From NCBI GenBank assembly GCA_028023455.1, contig JAQFVV010013292.1, positions 1 to 64,000 of the forward strand: a DNA stretch of 64,000 nucleotides, given 5' to 3'. Origin of the DNA: Epiperipatus broadwayi. Taxonomy: Eukaryota > Onychophora > Udeonychophora > Euonychophora > Peripatidae. The translations under genes were made by a program, and so were the position numbers. Numbering within the stretch: position 1 is the stretch's first letter; the number at the start of each line of letters is the position of its first letter. Of the stretch, positions 47,131 to 59,491 are shown one piece after another. The notes beneath the pieces are model-generated. The model was given only the letters and a program-made list of their open reading frames with translations. It searched no databases and was not told the DNA's origin.

Positions 47131-48339
47131 TGTGAATCATAAACACAGGAATGACCTATGGCTGAAGGTTAGTGTTTTGTAGGACAAGACTGACTTTAAT
47201 TCCAAAAGGTATGAACATTCTTTGGGGAGAACATTAAAGTCAAATAGAGTTTACATTTATAAGTAAGTTTACCTAATTTTGCTGTTATATATTCCCAGGA
47301 AATAAAGTAAACAATTTTTTTTTCTTTATTTCAATTTGTTTTTTTTTTTGAAGTATGAAATTATGTCATGTTGTTTCTTTATTAATGAATTTAAAAAATC
47401 CGTCTGTGCATGGACATATAATTGAAATAGATATACAATGGTCAAATATCCACTATAAAAATAATTATTTGTCCACAATGTTGTTATTGATATATACTTA
47501 ATATAACAATTTAAATAAAATTATTATATTACGAATATATACTTATAAAAGGCAAATGAAGAAAGGGAATAGGTGTAGAGTTAATTAAATTTATTGAGAA
47601 TTTTATATTTAACATATGTCCAGGTGATGGCAAAAGGAAATTTAGTGGATTGATTGTAAATATTTTTGTATCATTTTTATTATTATTTTTTATTATTATT
47701 CACATTTGGTGAAGAAGAAAATATATTTACTTGGGAAAATAAATAATTTTGTCAGATTTCATTGTTAGTTATTTTGTGTAAAATAAATTGGATTTTGTAA
47801 ATTAAAAAAATACATTGTTGGTGGCCAATCCAAATATGATGTAAATATATTTAATATTCTTTTCTGCAGAAAGGAATTTGCTGTTAACTGAAAGATCATT
47901 TGATACCTCTTGAAGGCCTTAAAGGAAAATTCCAAGTGTCTATTCCATACCATTCTTGTCATCACAACTGTTATTACTATGTGATTGCTTCTCACTAACA
48001 CCCATTGGCTTTTTTTCTGAGTTTAAAATCGAGAAACACCATGGGTTTTTTTCTCAATTGCCTGATAAAGGAGAATGGATGTTTGTGTGAATGTAAAAAA
48101 AAATAGTCTAATAGATATATAGAATCATGACAGACAAAAAAATAAATCATGACTTTTTAGAAAGCTGTAAAGTCACCTGTCAAGACAGCAGTTGGTGGCT
48201 GAGGGTAGAGGGTGCTATGAAACCCCTGATTGTGGATTCAGATTGCCATTTGATGTTGGATTTTTTATTTATGTGCTTACAACTGCAGATCACTTTCAAG
48301 TAAAGGAAGATTTCAATGATTGGAAGAATGTCATATTAA
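47131..48339. other. AT-rich non-coding stretch
   Basis: Nothing supported. The last part (from about 48180) may be untranslated sequence of the adjacent RTE LINE. Confidence 0.4.
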
Positions 48340-50830
48340 ATAGGACATTATTGAATTTGTGAAATTAGAAAAAAAGGTGAACAGACAATTGATTTAAAAA
48401 GTGGACATGTACATTACTACAAAGGCACAGATATTGAAAGTACAAGAGGAGTAGGATTTATTATAAATACAAAGTGGAAGAACAATAGCATGGAGATTGA
48501 TAATGTATTGGAATAGAATGGCAAGATTAGTTATTCAGTTTAATTGCAGATACCCAATGCAGATAATTTGGTTTATACCCAAAGTTCTCATAGTGATGAA
48601 GTAGTAAAAAGATTTTTATATTGATGTATAAAAGATATTTGATCAGACTAAAACTACATTTTAAAATTGTTATGGCAGGCTTTAATGCAATAACTGGTAA
48701 ACAAATGAAAGATGAAAGTGCTGTAGGTAAATTTGGTTATGGTAATAGAAATTACAGAGGACGTAGATTTGTGGACTTTGCAAAAAAAGAAAAACTTTAT
48801 ATTATGGATTTTTTTTAGAGGAATGTTAAAAAAATTGACATGGAAGCATCCAAATGAAAGTACAGCAGAATTGGATTATATATTGTCTAACAGAAAATAT
48901 CTATTTCAAGATTGTAATGTCGTTAATAAATTCAATGCAGGAAGTGATCATCATTTAATAAGATGTGAGATACATGTTAATGTAAAACTAAAGAGACAAA
49001 AATTAAGAAAAATAATATTTACATTTGATATTCCTAATCTTCAGAAATGTAATGAATTTATATTATGTCTTGCAAATTGTTTTCAAGTATTAGTAGATTT
49101 TGAATATTATTTATATTTGAAGGAAAATAATAGAAAAGTCAATAAAATAGGCAAAACTCTATCCATACAGTAGGAAAATCACTGATACACTTTTAAAAAC
49201 TGCAACAAACATAGCTAGTAGAAGAAAGCAACAACTGACCAATAAAATTTCTACTGAGATTAGAGAATTTATGAAGAAAGCAAGGAATATGAAGATATAT
49301 AAAAATGATGCACTAAGAAGGATTGAATATCTCAAATTTCTTAAAATGGTGACAAAAAGAGTTGATAATGAAATAAAGTATAATTGTGAACTAGCAAGGA
49401 AAACTGTAGAAGGGAATAAAGGTCTCAAGAGTGTAAATCAACATTCTGGTTTTGATAGGAAACATATTTGCAAATGAATTATTAGCTAAAAGAGAGATGA
49501 AATCATGAAACTGTTAGAAGACTTGTATCAAGAATTATGTAGTAATGAAGTACCTCCTACGTGTATTATTTGTGAATTTCCCTGGATTTTAAATGAAGTA
49601 AGATATACAATTAAATTATGAAGGGAAAAGCTCTAGGTAATGGTGAATTATAATTGATACATTAAAAGAAGCAGGTAAAGAAATAGAAATTTCTTTGGCC
49701 ATGTTAATGTACCAAATGTCTAAATGATAAAGATGTTCCAGATGATTGGAAGAATGCAGTATTAATAATTTGAAAAGTGATAAAGAAAATATTAGAAATT
49801 ACAGACCTATCAGCCTTTTATCAGTTTTTTACAAAATTTTTACAAAAATAATTACAACTCATTTATAGAGAAGATTGGATTTCAACAAAACAAAAGAACA
49901 AGTATTGACAGAAGTTATAGAAAGGGCCAATGGATATGAGTTGCCATTATGCTTTGGATTTGTAGATTATGAAAAGGCATTTGATTCTATAAGCATTTTT
50001 TCAGTGATTAAAGTATTGGATCATCAAAGTATAGATTCAGGATATTGTCATACTCTGAAGAATATTATAAAAATGCCACAGAAAGGTGCAAGTCAGTGAC
50101 TTCCTATTTCCAAAACTTTTTACAGCAGTGCTGCAAGAAATATTTTGTGGATTAAAATGGGATGCTAGGGGAAGAACAATAAGTGAAGATTATTTATATT
50201 ATCTAGGAATTTTGAAGATGAGCACTTATTTTTGCAAATAATGCCTCAGAGTTTCAGGAAGTGGCAAGAGTTATTAGATGAAAGTAAGAAAGTAGGACTA
50301 AAAAGATAAATGTTAAAAAGACTTAAGTAATTATTATTATAGATGGAAACATAATGGAAGAAATTAATTGTAGAATTATACTTTATTGGAATGCTTTTGG
50401 TAGAAATAACTTAATATTAAAAGGAATATGCCTATGTAAATGTGTTCTACCAGTTCTTACTTATAGATCTGAGACTTGGATCCTTAACAGAAGAGCAGTT
50501 AGACTCCAGACTATTCAAAGAAGTTTGGAGAGATCTATGTTAGGAGTAACAAGAAGTGATTGAAAATGCTATATATGGATAAGAGAACAAACGTGTACTG
50601 ACATCATTGAAATAATTAAAACGGAAATGTAGTTGGGCTGGACATATTGCTAGAAGAGATGATAATATATGGTCAACTAAAATCAAAACTGGATTCCAAG
50701 AGATTGTAAAAGACCTAGAAAGAGACCACATGTGAGATCGATGAATGAAATAAAGTATTCGGGGGTGATGTTGAGCAGAGAGGGTAGAGATTGGAGAAAA
50801 TGGATTAAAACTTGGAAAGTCCTTCATCCT
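48340..50830 (+). pseudogene. RTE-type LINE, copy b (endonuclease, RT, C-terminal region)
   Basis: The endonuclease part: STRGVGFIINTKWK (about 48440), AGFNAITGKQ (about 48675), GRRFVDFAKKEKLYIMDFF (48757-48818), then AELDYILSNRKYLFQD and NAGSDHHLIRCEI (to about 48975). The YILSNR and SDHHL motifs match the catalytic end of AP-endonuclease-like LINE domains. A basic linker follows, then the RT with DVPDDWKNA (about 49730), NYRPISLL (about 49800), LPLCFGFVDYEKAFDSI (49940-49990). The FADD box near 50190-50230 has decayed. The C-terminal region has ETWILNRRAV (about 50470) and WAGHIARRDDN-like text (about 50635). It is broken by many frameshifts. A 23-bp insert near 49150 matches the Penelope-like family end. 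Confidence 0.85.
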
Positions 50831-52540
50831 GCAGTGAATTGATAATGGTTGACAATAATGAATATTATTCTGTGTCTATTTGTAATTATAAATAACACTT
50901 GAGAATTTTTATATGATGCTGAGCTAGTATAGAGGATTGCTACACCAGTTTGTGCTTTTTTTATATATGTTCTTCATTACATAATTCTTTACTGAGTTTA
51001 GAATTGACACTAAGTTACAACATTATGCATATTATCCAAAAGTGATAAAATAATCTGTGGAAGAATTAAGCAGAGTTGTCAATCAGTGCAAGACAAGAAA
51101 TCTAATGATGTCAAAGTGTAAGAGTATTGCCTAATCATATAAAGTGCAAGAAATTGTTCAAGAGCTGAATTGCAACAAAAGTAAACTAATGAAAAGTTAA
51201 ACTAGAAATGTAAAGATATTTTGGAAGTAAAGAAGTACTCTAGCCAAGAATATTTGAACTATCTAACTAATATCATTATTATTTTAGAGTTTTATTAAAC
51301 TTTGTGCTTTGTTTTCTTTATTCCACAACATATATATTCAGCTGCCAACTGACTGCATGGCTTTGAATATATTAAGTCCTATCTGAACTGGATAAAACTG
51401 TAGTAGAAATTTCACATGAAGAGAAGCCACATTATATTCATATGGTCTAATTATTACTTTGAATAAAAACACAATTGCTTTTTTTTGGATAGTCAGGTAC
51501 CTCATGGTTTTTCTGGATGAAACAATCATCTTCCAAGAGGTTTATAATTTATGCAGTTAAATATTAGTTTCATTTAAATTTTATTAAGTCACTGGTATCT
51601 ATCTATTCACTTCAGTCAAAGGACTTGATGCTTTTCATCTTAAGAAATATCATTATTTCTTTACATCTTTATTTCTTTTATCATTCCACCCTTTTATAGA
51701 ATACAAATAGTTTTTGATATAAATTTCAATTTTTTATCAAATTAATAAAAGTGATAAATCTATCAGAGATGTTGGTATTATTTTAAAGAACCTTCATAGC
51801 TACTTGATGGAAATTTACAATTTAGGTGTTATAATAGTTCGTTTATCTGTTAAATAGAATGGCATGTTTTACTTAGAATGCCTCTCAGTATATATATTAA
51901 TGTGTAATCTATGAAATTTCACTACAGCACAGTATAATAGCAGCTGTCTATAATTTATTTATCAATTATTGCCCTCAAAAGTGTTAGTATTTAAAATTCT
52001 TTAGGTAAATCATAATATAGTGATTAAAGGTTATTGTAACTGCTAGATTAGTTAGTCACTGTCAGTGGTGTTAAGATACAGTCAGGGATTAATTTATCAA
52101 GTCTCACTAAAAATTTAAAACTGATCACAACATAACATAGCAGTGTTATATTGTGGCATAATTTATAATTATATATATAGTAAATATAAGTATTTTGTTG
52201 TATTCCCATTATTTTAGTCTTCACTTTACTGGAATTTGATATTGAATAAATTGGTTTATTGTCACTTTTATTTTTTATTCTTTGCAACTACTTTAACTTT
52301 ACAAAATGTTTTTGAAGCTAAGCAATTATTCCTGTGTATTTCAAATTTCCTAATAAATTCAGTTCTATATTTGAATTTTTAATGAAGCATGACTTCTTAA
52401 TAATATTTTACAGGTTCTTTAATTCTATTTTCCCTACTTGAATATAAAAATTTCTAGTTTTTAATATACATTTATAGTTAACATTAATTATTGTACATTA
52501 AATAATTGTTTATTATTTGTTTTAAATGTACTTTTTATAG
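50831..52540. other. AT-rich non-coding stretch, possible intron
   Basis: No gene or repeat recognised between the RTE element and the exon candidate. Confidence 0.45.
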
Positions 52541-52618
52541 CAGGCACCACCGCCACATTTTAAGTCTCTATACAAGCTTCAGGAAGAGTTAGCTAATGAT
52601 CACATTTCCTTGTTACAT
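52541..52618 (+). CDS. Possible host exon with NAGNAG acceptor
   Basis: ACTTTTTATAGCAG gives tandem acceptors (TAG ending 52540 or CAG ending 52543), and ACATGTAAGATT gives a strong donor after 52618. The 78 bases between are GC-richer than the flanks and code in phase 0 for QAPPPHFKSLYKLQEELAND followed by HISLLH. The frame lacks stops, and the residue mix is protein-like. It would join in phase to the Met-Ala-Glu first exon at 30777-30785. I do not recognise the protein. Choosing the second acceptor would drop only the first Gln. Confidence 0.55.
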
Positions 52619-53594
52619 GTAAGATTACTTTTATTTTATTTTTGTCTTTAAAATTAGCATATTAATAATTTAACATATAGTTTTAATTTTTTTTTCTCAT
52701 TGTGTTTTTTTTTTAATTATAAATTTGTAGATGTTTCTGTATTATTTATGGTTTGTTTCTGCATTAAAATACAATTTTGTTTATTTATTAAAATATAATT
52801 TTAATAAATAAAAATTATAATTGCAGTTTGTGATGTTATAAATGACAAGTTATTAGTCTGCATTCAGAATAGTTTATATTTACCTGTTTAAGAAGATTTA
52901 TTTGACATTTTTGGAGCTGAATGTTTATTACAGCTGCTTGATGACTTATCATTGATAAATTGAAGCTGTTTTATCTTGCTTAGAATTGTAGTTTCATACA
53001 ACTAATTGCTGACACATCACTGTTAGTTTGGCATTTTTATAATTTCAACTCTGGTCTTTTGATTTGATTAACCTGTAAATACAAGATTATTCAATCTACA
53101 GCTTGGCTAATTCATTGGGTAGACCCTATTGAATGCCTCAATTGAGTCAACTTTATCCATCCTGATATTTTTCTTTTTATATAGTGAGGTAGAAAATAAC
53201 TTTTTAAATTTATATGAATCACCACTCAGAAAGTTATTTTAATGTTTATTTGACTAATTACTATTTGCATAACTAAAAGCAACCATTCTTGTTTGATTTT
53301 ACAAAATTTTATTCAACTTTTTTTGGAATAATGACAAAGGGCAATATTTTGTTTAAAACTTTTTTCAGCCATAGGTATAAAAAAAAATTTTTTTTTTGTA
53401 GACTGCATCAAATAAATCTGTTTTGTTTAGTCACGATTATACAAATAAATAATATAGTATACACACTATCTCATACTACTGATATAAATTAGCACACATA
53501 TGCATAAAAGATAATCACCAGTATGTGTATTTTGTGCTAAATCAGCACTCAACAGTTGTTCCAGATCACCATCTCCCATACATATATATATAAT
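52619..53594. other. AT-rich non-coding stretch, possible intron
   Basis: No gene recognised. The frame at 53289-53492 is Phe/Tyr-rich and motif-free. Confidence 0.4.
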
Positions 53595-53846
53595 GTGCTC
53601 AGTTTATATTAAGATAGCAAATCCTTACACATTAATGAACAGGCTTCAATCTACTCCAACTCTTCAGCTATCCATACCATTGAAAATCTGATAGAATTCC
53701 CAAATCCCATGCTGATGCCAACAATGGGATTTGGAAATTCTATCAGATTTTCAATGGTTTGGTGGGCTGAAGTGTTGGAGGTTGGGTTAATTTGATGCCT
53801 GTCCATTAAAGTGTAAGACTTTGCTATCTTAATATAAACTGAGCAC
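53595..53846. mobile_element. Long palindromic MITE-like element
   Basis: The ends are GTGCTCAGTTTATATTAAGA (53595) and its inverse closing at 53846. The arms run inward almost to the centre: AATCTGATAGAATT...CCAAATCCCAT at about 53686-53712 is inverted at about 53727-53755. The whole 252 bp could fold into one hairpin. The outer arms are nearly perfect and the middle of each arm has a few differences. No coding capacity. Confidence 0.85.
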
Positions 53847-54640
53847 TGATTATTGTACTACTAATCAAGCATTCGTAATAATTTTTGTCTAAAATTATTA
53901 AAGTAAAAATTTTATAAACTATGTAAAGATTTTAAAATTAAAATTTTAATAAATAAAAATCACTGCAAAAGCAGTATTGTAAAAGTTAAAGAATTTTAAT
54001 AATAAACTTCATCAAAAAAATGATTAAAGAAGAAAATATAATTTAGAAAAAGTTAAGAAAAGTGGTGTTTAGAAAGAGTTTTAGTAAAAGAAAATACCGG
54101 AGGGATGGGGGGGGGGATTAAACACTGCATCCATTGTAAAGTTTTACCCGAATTAATTAAAGAGTAACTCAAGAGGAAAGTGAAATTTAACTTAGCAAGA
54201 AAATTAAACTATTTTAAAAAAAAAAATCTTAAAAACAAAAAAGTCTCTTTTCATTTATTTAAAAATGAGGATGTGTGTATGAATAACATTGATTTGAAAT
54301 ATATAAAGTAAATAAATGTATGTGTGTAAATAAAATATGAAAGTTAATCGAATAAAATAAAGGAAAGCTTATAATCAAATTTAAAATTCACTCCAGGTTT
54401 GCTTGTCAGATAAGCAAAGAATGGGAATTAGTATCTATAAACTGCTCCAAGCATAAAGAATGTGAATAATTAAAAAAACTATCTTATCCAAAGTTAGATT
54501 GATTTAAGCTGATATGCAGATTAGGAGACAATGGCAAATAATTGATAAAATTTAAATTAATTAAACTGATTTGATAAAATTTAAATTAATTAAACTGATT
54601 CCGGAAAAATTTAATTAAAATATAACAGGAGGCAGTGACA
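53847..54640. other. AT-rich stretch with a short tandem repeat
   Basis: TTGATAAAATTTAAATTAAT is repeated in tandem at about 54541-54598. No gene seen. A G-run lies at about 54108-54116. Confidence 0.5.
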
Positions 54641-55000
54641 TATAAATAGGACTGAAAATTCGATGCACTCAGTTTCACTAGTTTATTTTGTACTTTTACG
54701 GCAGACTTTTTATTTTTTCAACTCATCATTGTTAAGATCAAGTCATGCTAAGCAGTTATCGGAGCCAGATTTCAGCCTCGATCAGCCGGAACATCAGTAA
54801 TCCGCCTATTAAAAGTCCTGCCTGTTTGAGAATCTAGACCGCCAAGAATATCTGTGCCTTAAATATAAGAAACAATTCTGGAGCCATGACCAAACTTTCA
54901 AAGAACCAAAATCCAACTAGTTTATAAACTACCTACAAGCAGGAGAAAGCAAGAAGCCACCCATCTCAGAAAGACTTTCAAAATCCTAAGTAATATAAAT
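54641..55000 (+). promoter_or_regulatory. TATA-containing, solo-LTR-like segment
   Basis: TATAAATAGG (54641-54650) is followed about 28 bases later by GCACTCAGTTTC and then a GC-richer non-coding stretch (GGAGCCAGATTTCAGCC onward). The layout resembles the R/U5 part of the solo LTR at 57110-59061, which has TATAAATAGG at 57673. I could not place both ends, so this is only a possible solo LTR or promoter. Confidence 0.3.
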
Positions 55001-55733
55001 TCTTATTCCTATTCATAGACTAATATTATCTTTATAAACAATAGTAGCAGTAGCAATTTTTGAGTGTCCTTTGGTATTCAGCATAGAAATGAACAATAGT
55101 ATGTGTATCTGCTTCTTAATTGTATTTGCCAAATGTTTCTCAAAAAAGGCTTTCCTGGAATAATATGTATAACTCTAGTATGTATACACATTTAGATGTG
55201 TATTAATTATATTATATGATTATTAAGAATATATGTATAAAAATGATACATTATTGTATGTTTTATTGCTAGTATGTGTGTATATAATAAGTGTGGCAAT
55301 TTTATTATTAAAGATGCAATAAAACTAACCTATAAGTTTCTAATAACAAACTTATTTAAATATATTAAAATGAAAGATTGTCTGCTAATTAGTCTTGAGT
55401 AGTTCTTTACAGTTATATCACTAGTAAAGAATTCTCTTAAAAGGGTTACTGGATAGTCAGTTAATTTTATTCTTAATAATTTCATGACTGAGCTAGTTGG
55501 GATTTATCAGGCGCCGAGTTGGTAGCCATTGTAGGCATGTTAATTAGTTCTTGTAATTGACTGGTGCCTGAAGTTTAATTCAAAACAAATAAAGTGCTTT
55601 GAATGGCAGTTGTTTCATTTCAGCAGATGGGAAGATCCTTAGCCTGGAAATAATGCTGTAGGTTACACCTTTGCAACCTCGATCTGGCTACAGGTGCCTT
55701 TGTCTGAGTGATTGTGTGAGAGTAAATATATAT
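55001..55733. other. Non-coding stretch
   Basis: Nothing recognised up to the LTR start. The last four bases (55730-55733, ATAT) are the likely left target duplication of the next element. Confidence 0.45.
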
Positions 55734-57105
55734 TGTAACGGAAACACGATGATCGAAAGCTTAACTTCCCTTTTATTTATGTATAATACAGAATTCTTAG
55801 AATTTAAAATCGTCCACCTTCCACTACTGCAAGCAGAGAGAACATATGGACATAAATGAGTCTATATCCATACTTGACCGAACCAGTAACTATACGGGTA
55901 TAGCCCCAGGTTATCTTTCCCAGTCAAATGTCTCTTGACAGCTAAAATATTTAAAGAGTTACTTACAGTGCTTGGATAACTTATAACATTTAATGGGATC
56001 AAAATACTGCATCACCAGCTTCACGTGTTAATTCGGTACTCAAAATGAGTAATAATTATTCCCCAAACCCCTATGGATATATTACTGTCTGGAGTGGCGA
56101 AGAACGAGACGAAACACATTTAAATAAATAAGACATATTTAATATAACAAAATTAAACAACAAAAAATCAGTTGAAATAATTTACATACAATAGAAACAA
56201 ACTATTTCATATAATGCTATGAGTAAAATATACAGAGATCCTATAAATGATTACACATTTATAGTCGTCATTTCGTCTATATTAAAAAAGTTTAAATATT
56301 GTCTGTATCATTCAAATTAGGAATTGGCAATTGTCTAAATTAAAAGTATGTTCACATATGAATGTAAAGGTATAATATACATATTTTACCTAGGTTTTGT
56401 TTTATTGAATCTCTGAAGTAAGTTGAGGTCTTGCTGACCGCCATGTGGAATTCCTCCACTTTTTTAGTAGGTAAACGGTCGCTCTTACATTGGACTTGGT
56501 TTGTGGAAACTCCTTCATATTAGGACATCAAGGACATGGCAAAACGAACTCTCCGGCAGTGCTACGTCGGTAGTTATTACATGGAGATGGGAATCGTCGA
56601 GCATGGTGAGTCTGAATCAGCCAGTGATCGCGACGGCCCTTAGCCACCCATTCTTGGTACATCACGGGTGTTAGAAATCATTTCTCTTCATACAATGATT
56701 CATTCTTAGGTTGGAATCCTTCCACTATGTTTCTGGTTTACTCTCTTGTTTGTTTGTTTTTTAACTTTAAAGGATTTTTAGGTATCTTTTGCCCAATTAT
56801 ATCTGCTTATTATCAGAGCAGTGTCTCCACCAAAGTCTCGACAAGAAGTGTCTTGAACTCCAATAATTTTTTTAATTAAAATTTTCCACATTCCTTTATT
56901 CTTTCGATCCTTTTGTTTTTTTAGCTTTCATTCACACCTTTCTTTTTCTGAATATGCCTTCAGCAATTTATATAGATTTACTTTTACACAATTTCGTAGC
57001 AATATTTACATTTGTTTCTTATTTCTTTCTTTTCATTTTAATAACATAAAATTTTAATAAAATGATTTTTATTTTGACAAGCATCAATTATTGCTGTCTT
57101 TATAC

Positions 57106-59065
57106 ATACTGAAGCAATGGATCTGAAGTCCAATCCATGCTTCACAGCCTCCTATAAACTTAATTAGTATTGTAGGCCTGGATTAAGTTTATAGTCCAAT
57201 ATCGGCAGGGTTTTACATTTAAATATTTTGTTTTAAATAATTTCCATTCTAAGATTAGATTTCTGTTAATAAAAATTGCATGTAAAACCTATTAGTCAAA
57301 CATATATATACATTAAGCATATATATATGAGTTAATGCAAAATTCTGCTGAAATAAAATGCTTATTTTATTAAAAGAAATAATATATTTTTTTGTTAAAA
57401 TCTTGTTAAAATATGGCGTATGATTTCATTTTGAGATAAGCCCACCAACATTTTCTAAAGGAATGTATGTTTTAATTAGTGATCCCATTCAAGTCAAATT
57501 AAAGATGGCCTTCTCTTTCTTTTTTAATTAATAAAATTCAAAGTTTAAAGAACGAAATTTAGAATAAACAAGTTATTTTTTTTAGAAAGTGTTACTTTGA
57601 AACAAAGGAATGAGGAGGGGCTTATCAAGATCTAAGATCATACAAACAATAGAAGGTAGCTTACAAAAAAGTTATAAATAGGAGAGTGAACAAAAGACTG
57701 GGCATTCAGAGTTTTTTTGCTGGCATTCAGATTTCTCTTTGGAGAACTCTTTCAGATTTTGCTGGTGGAGATTTTATTCCAAAAAGTTAGACAACTGTCG
57801 TCTTCAAAATCATGGACAAGTTTGAACATGCTCAAGCTAAAAGTCATATGAATTTGATGGATTCTACTATGCTTGGCTAGGCAAATAAATAGCTTTGCCT
57901 ATCACCGAGGTTCCTAAATACCATCAAAATGCCTTAGTATTCACTCAGTAGTCATCTGAACTCTGTAGCGTGTCTGTAGGACTTTTCATAAAAGCATGCT
58001 ACTTATTTCCACTTTCCTTGTCCGGGCAAATACCTATCGATGGTCGGATCAAGTCATGAACAGCGTAGGAAACATGACCTCTCCTCCATTGAACTATTTA
58101 CCTTCTACCCTTTTGTTCATACCTTTCTTAATTGAATTATATTATGAATTGTTTTATTTAATGATATTTGTAATGTAACCATTTTTATTAGACTAATCTT
58201 AAATATATATATGTGTGATCATCTATCTATATTTAACCTTTTTTCCTTTGCTATTCTTCATTACTAACATGTGTAAATATTTTGTATTCCATTGTGGTTA
58301 AGTTTAAAAGTTAATTTTTTTCATTTAAAATCTCTTTCCAATTTTATTTATGTTTCTAAATTCCATACGAGTAAGTTTCCTTTGTTTGCCAACTTTATCT
58401 CCTCGATAATACCTCTTTTGTCCGCCAGTAGCTTATTACATATATCTGATTTAGCTATATACGTTTTAATTTTTAAACTGCCTTTTTAGTGCAAAGCAAT
58501 TAGAAAATTCTTTGCAAAAGATTTTTATTACTGTACTTTATCGAGTAGATTCGAGTTGACAATTTTAATAAAATTGGGAAGAAAAGATTTAGACCGCAAA
58601 CATATTAATCTGTTTTTATTGTCTAATTAGTTCTCATTAATTTAGGGGAATAGCGGAGGCCACTAAATCATTATTCATATTTTAAAGTTGTTAATTAAAT
58701 ATATTATTTAACTAAAAAGCTTGAGTTTCCTAATTTTATCATAATACTTTATTTTTACTTTTCCAATGATCCAGGCACGCAAAACACATTTTTCATAGTA
58801 CTTTTATGCACATTTAACTATTTAGCTCTGTAGGTGTTCCCATCCATGTCTCTTCCGTTGATGCTAAGCTTTGGGTCAGTGAGAAAATAATTTATGCGTG
58901 TCTCAGATAATGTGGTTGGTTCGTAGTTAGTCTCGAAAATAGGCGAACAGGGCAGAGGTCATAGTATTCTTGATTTAATATCTCGTGTATGGGTGGCCTC
59001 GAGGTACTTTCGCCTGGTATTCGAACTGGGTTAAACCAACATACATCATCTGACTGTCACAATAC
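57106..59065 (+). mobile_element. Solo LTR of another family, nested in an LTR
   Basis: 1952 bp at 57110-59061, starting TGAAGCAATGG and ending GACTGTCACA, flanked by ATAC on both sides (57106-57109 and 59062-59065). The other LTR of the host element has the empty site with a single ATAC (near 63873-63880). A TATA box (TATAAATAGG, 57673) sits about 560 bp in, setting the plus orientation. It has no interior, so it is the product of LTR-LTR recombination or a full insertion later collapsed. Confidence 0.88.
57673..57682 (+). promoter_or_regulatory. TATA box of the solo LTR
   Basis: TATAAATAGG. Transcription would start about 25-30 bases on, near the GGGCATTCAGAG segment, which is partly repeated downstream (TGGCATTCAGA). 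Confidence 0.55.
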
Positions 59066-59472
59066 TCTATACACATATTTCATTTTATCGTCAAAATGTG
59101 TACTTTTATGGATCAGATCCTTATCTTTTGTCATGTTCTAAATTTCTATTTTACTCTGATTTAAACTCTTCAAATCTTTACTCTTTCTTATAAATCATAT
59201 TTTAGTTCTTATTTCATTTATATTTCTTTATCACTGTTAATTTTACCAAACATGATTTCAATATTTCAAACTTTAACTATTTCTATTTACCAAAATCTTA
59301 ACTTTGAAGGGTAAAAGATAAGAATCTTTTCGATTCTATTTCCCTCATCTTTCATTAATTAAAACATTTCTTTCTTCATAGGTTTTAATTTTTTTACTAG
59401 TATTCAAAAACACAATATTTAATGTTAAATATATATGTGTGTGGTCACAGTATGTGCGATCATCACATTACA

Positions 59473-59491
59473 CCGTCCCCTCCCTTTAAAA
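59473..59491 (-). promoter_or_regulatory. Polypurine tract of the gag-only element
   Basis: On the minus strand the run AAAGGGAGGGGACGG lies directly against the TGTAATG start of the 3' LTR. Confidence 0.75.

Larger units (their letters stand above)
55734..59472 (-). repeat. Left (3') LTR of the gag-only element, carrying a nested solo LTR
   Basis: Matches the right LTR at 55734-56648, about 57030-57109 and 59062-59186 and beyond. The break at 57110-59061 is the nested solo LTR. About 380 bp at roughly 56651-57028 is absent from the right LTR without flanking repeats, so it was probably deleted there. Confidence 0.85.
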
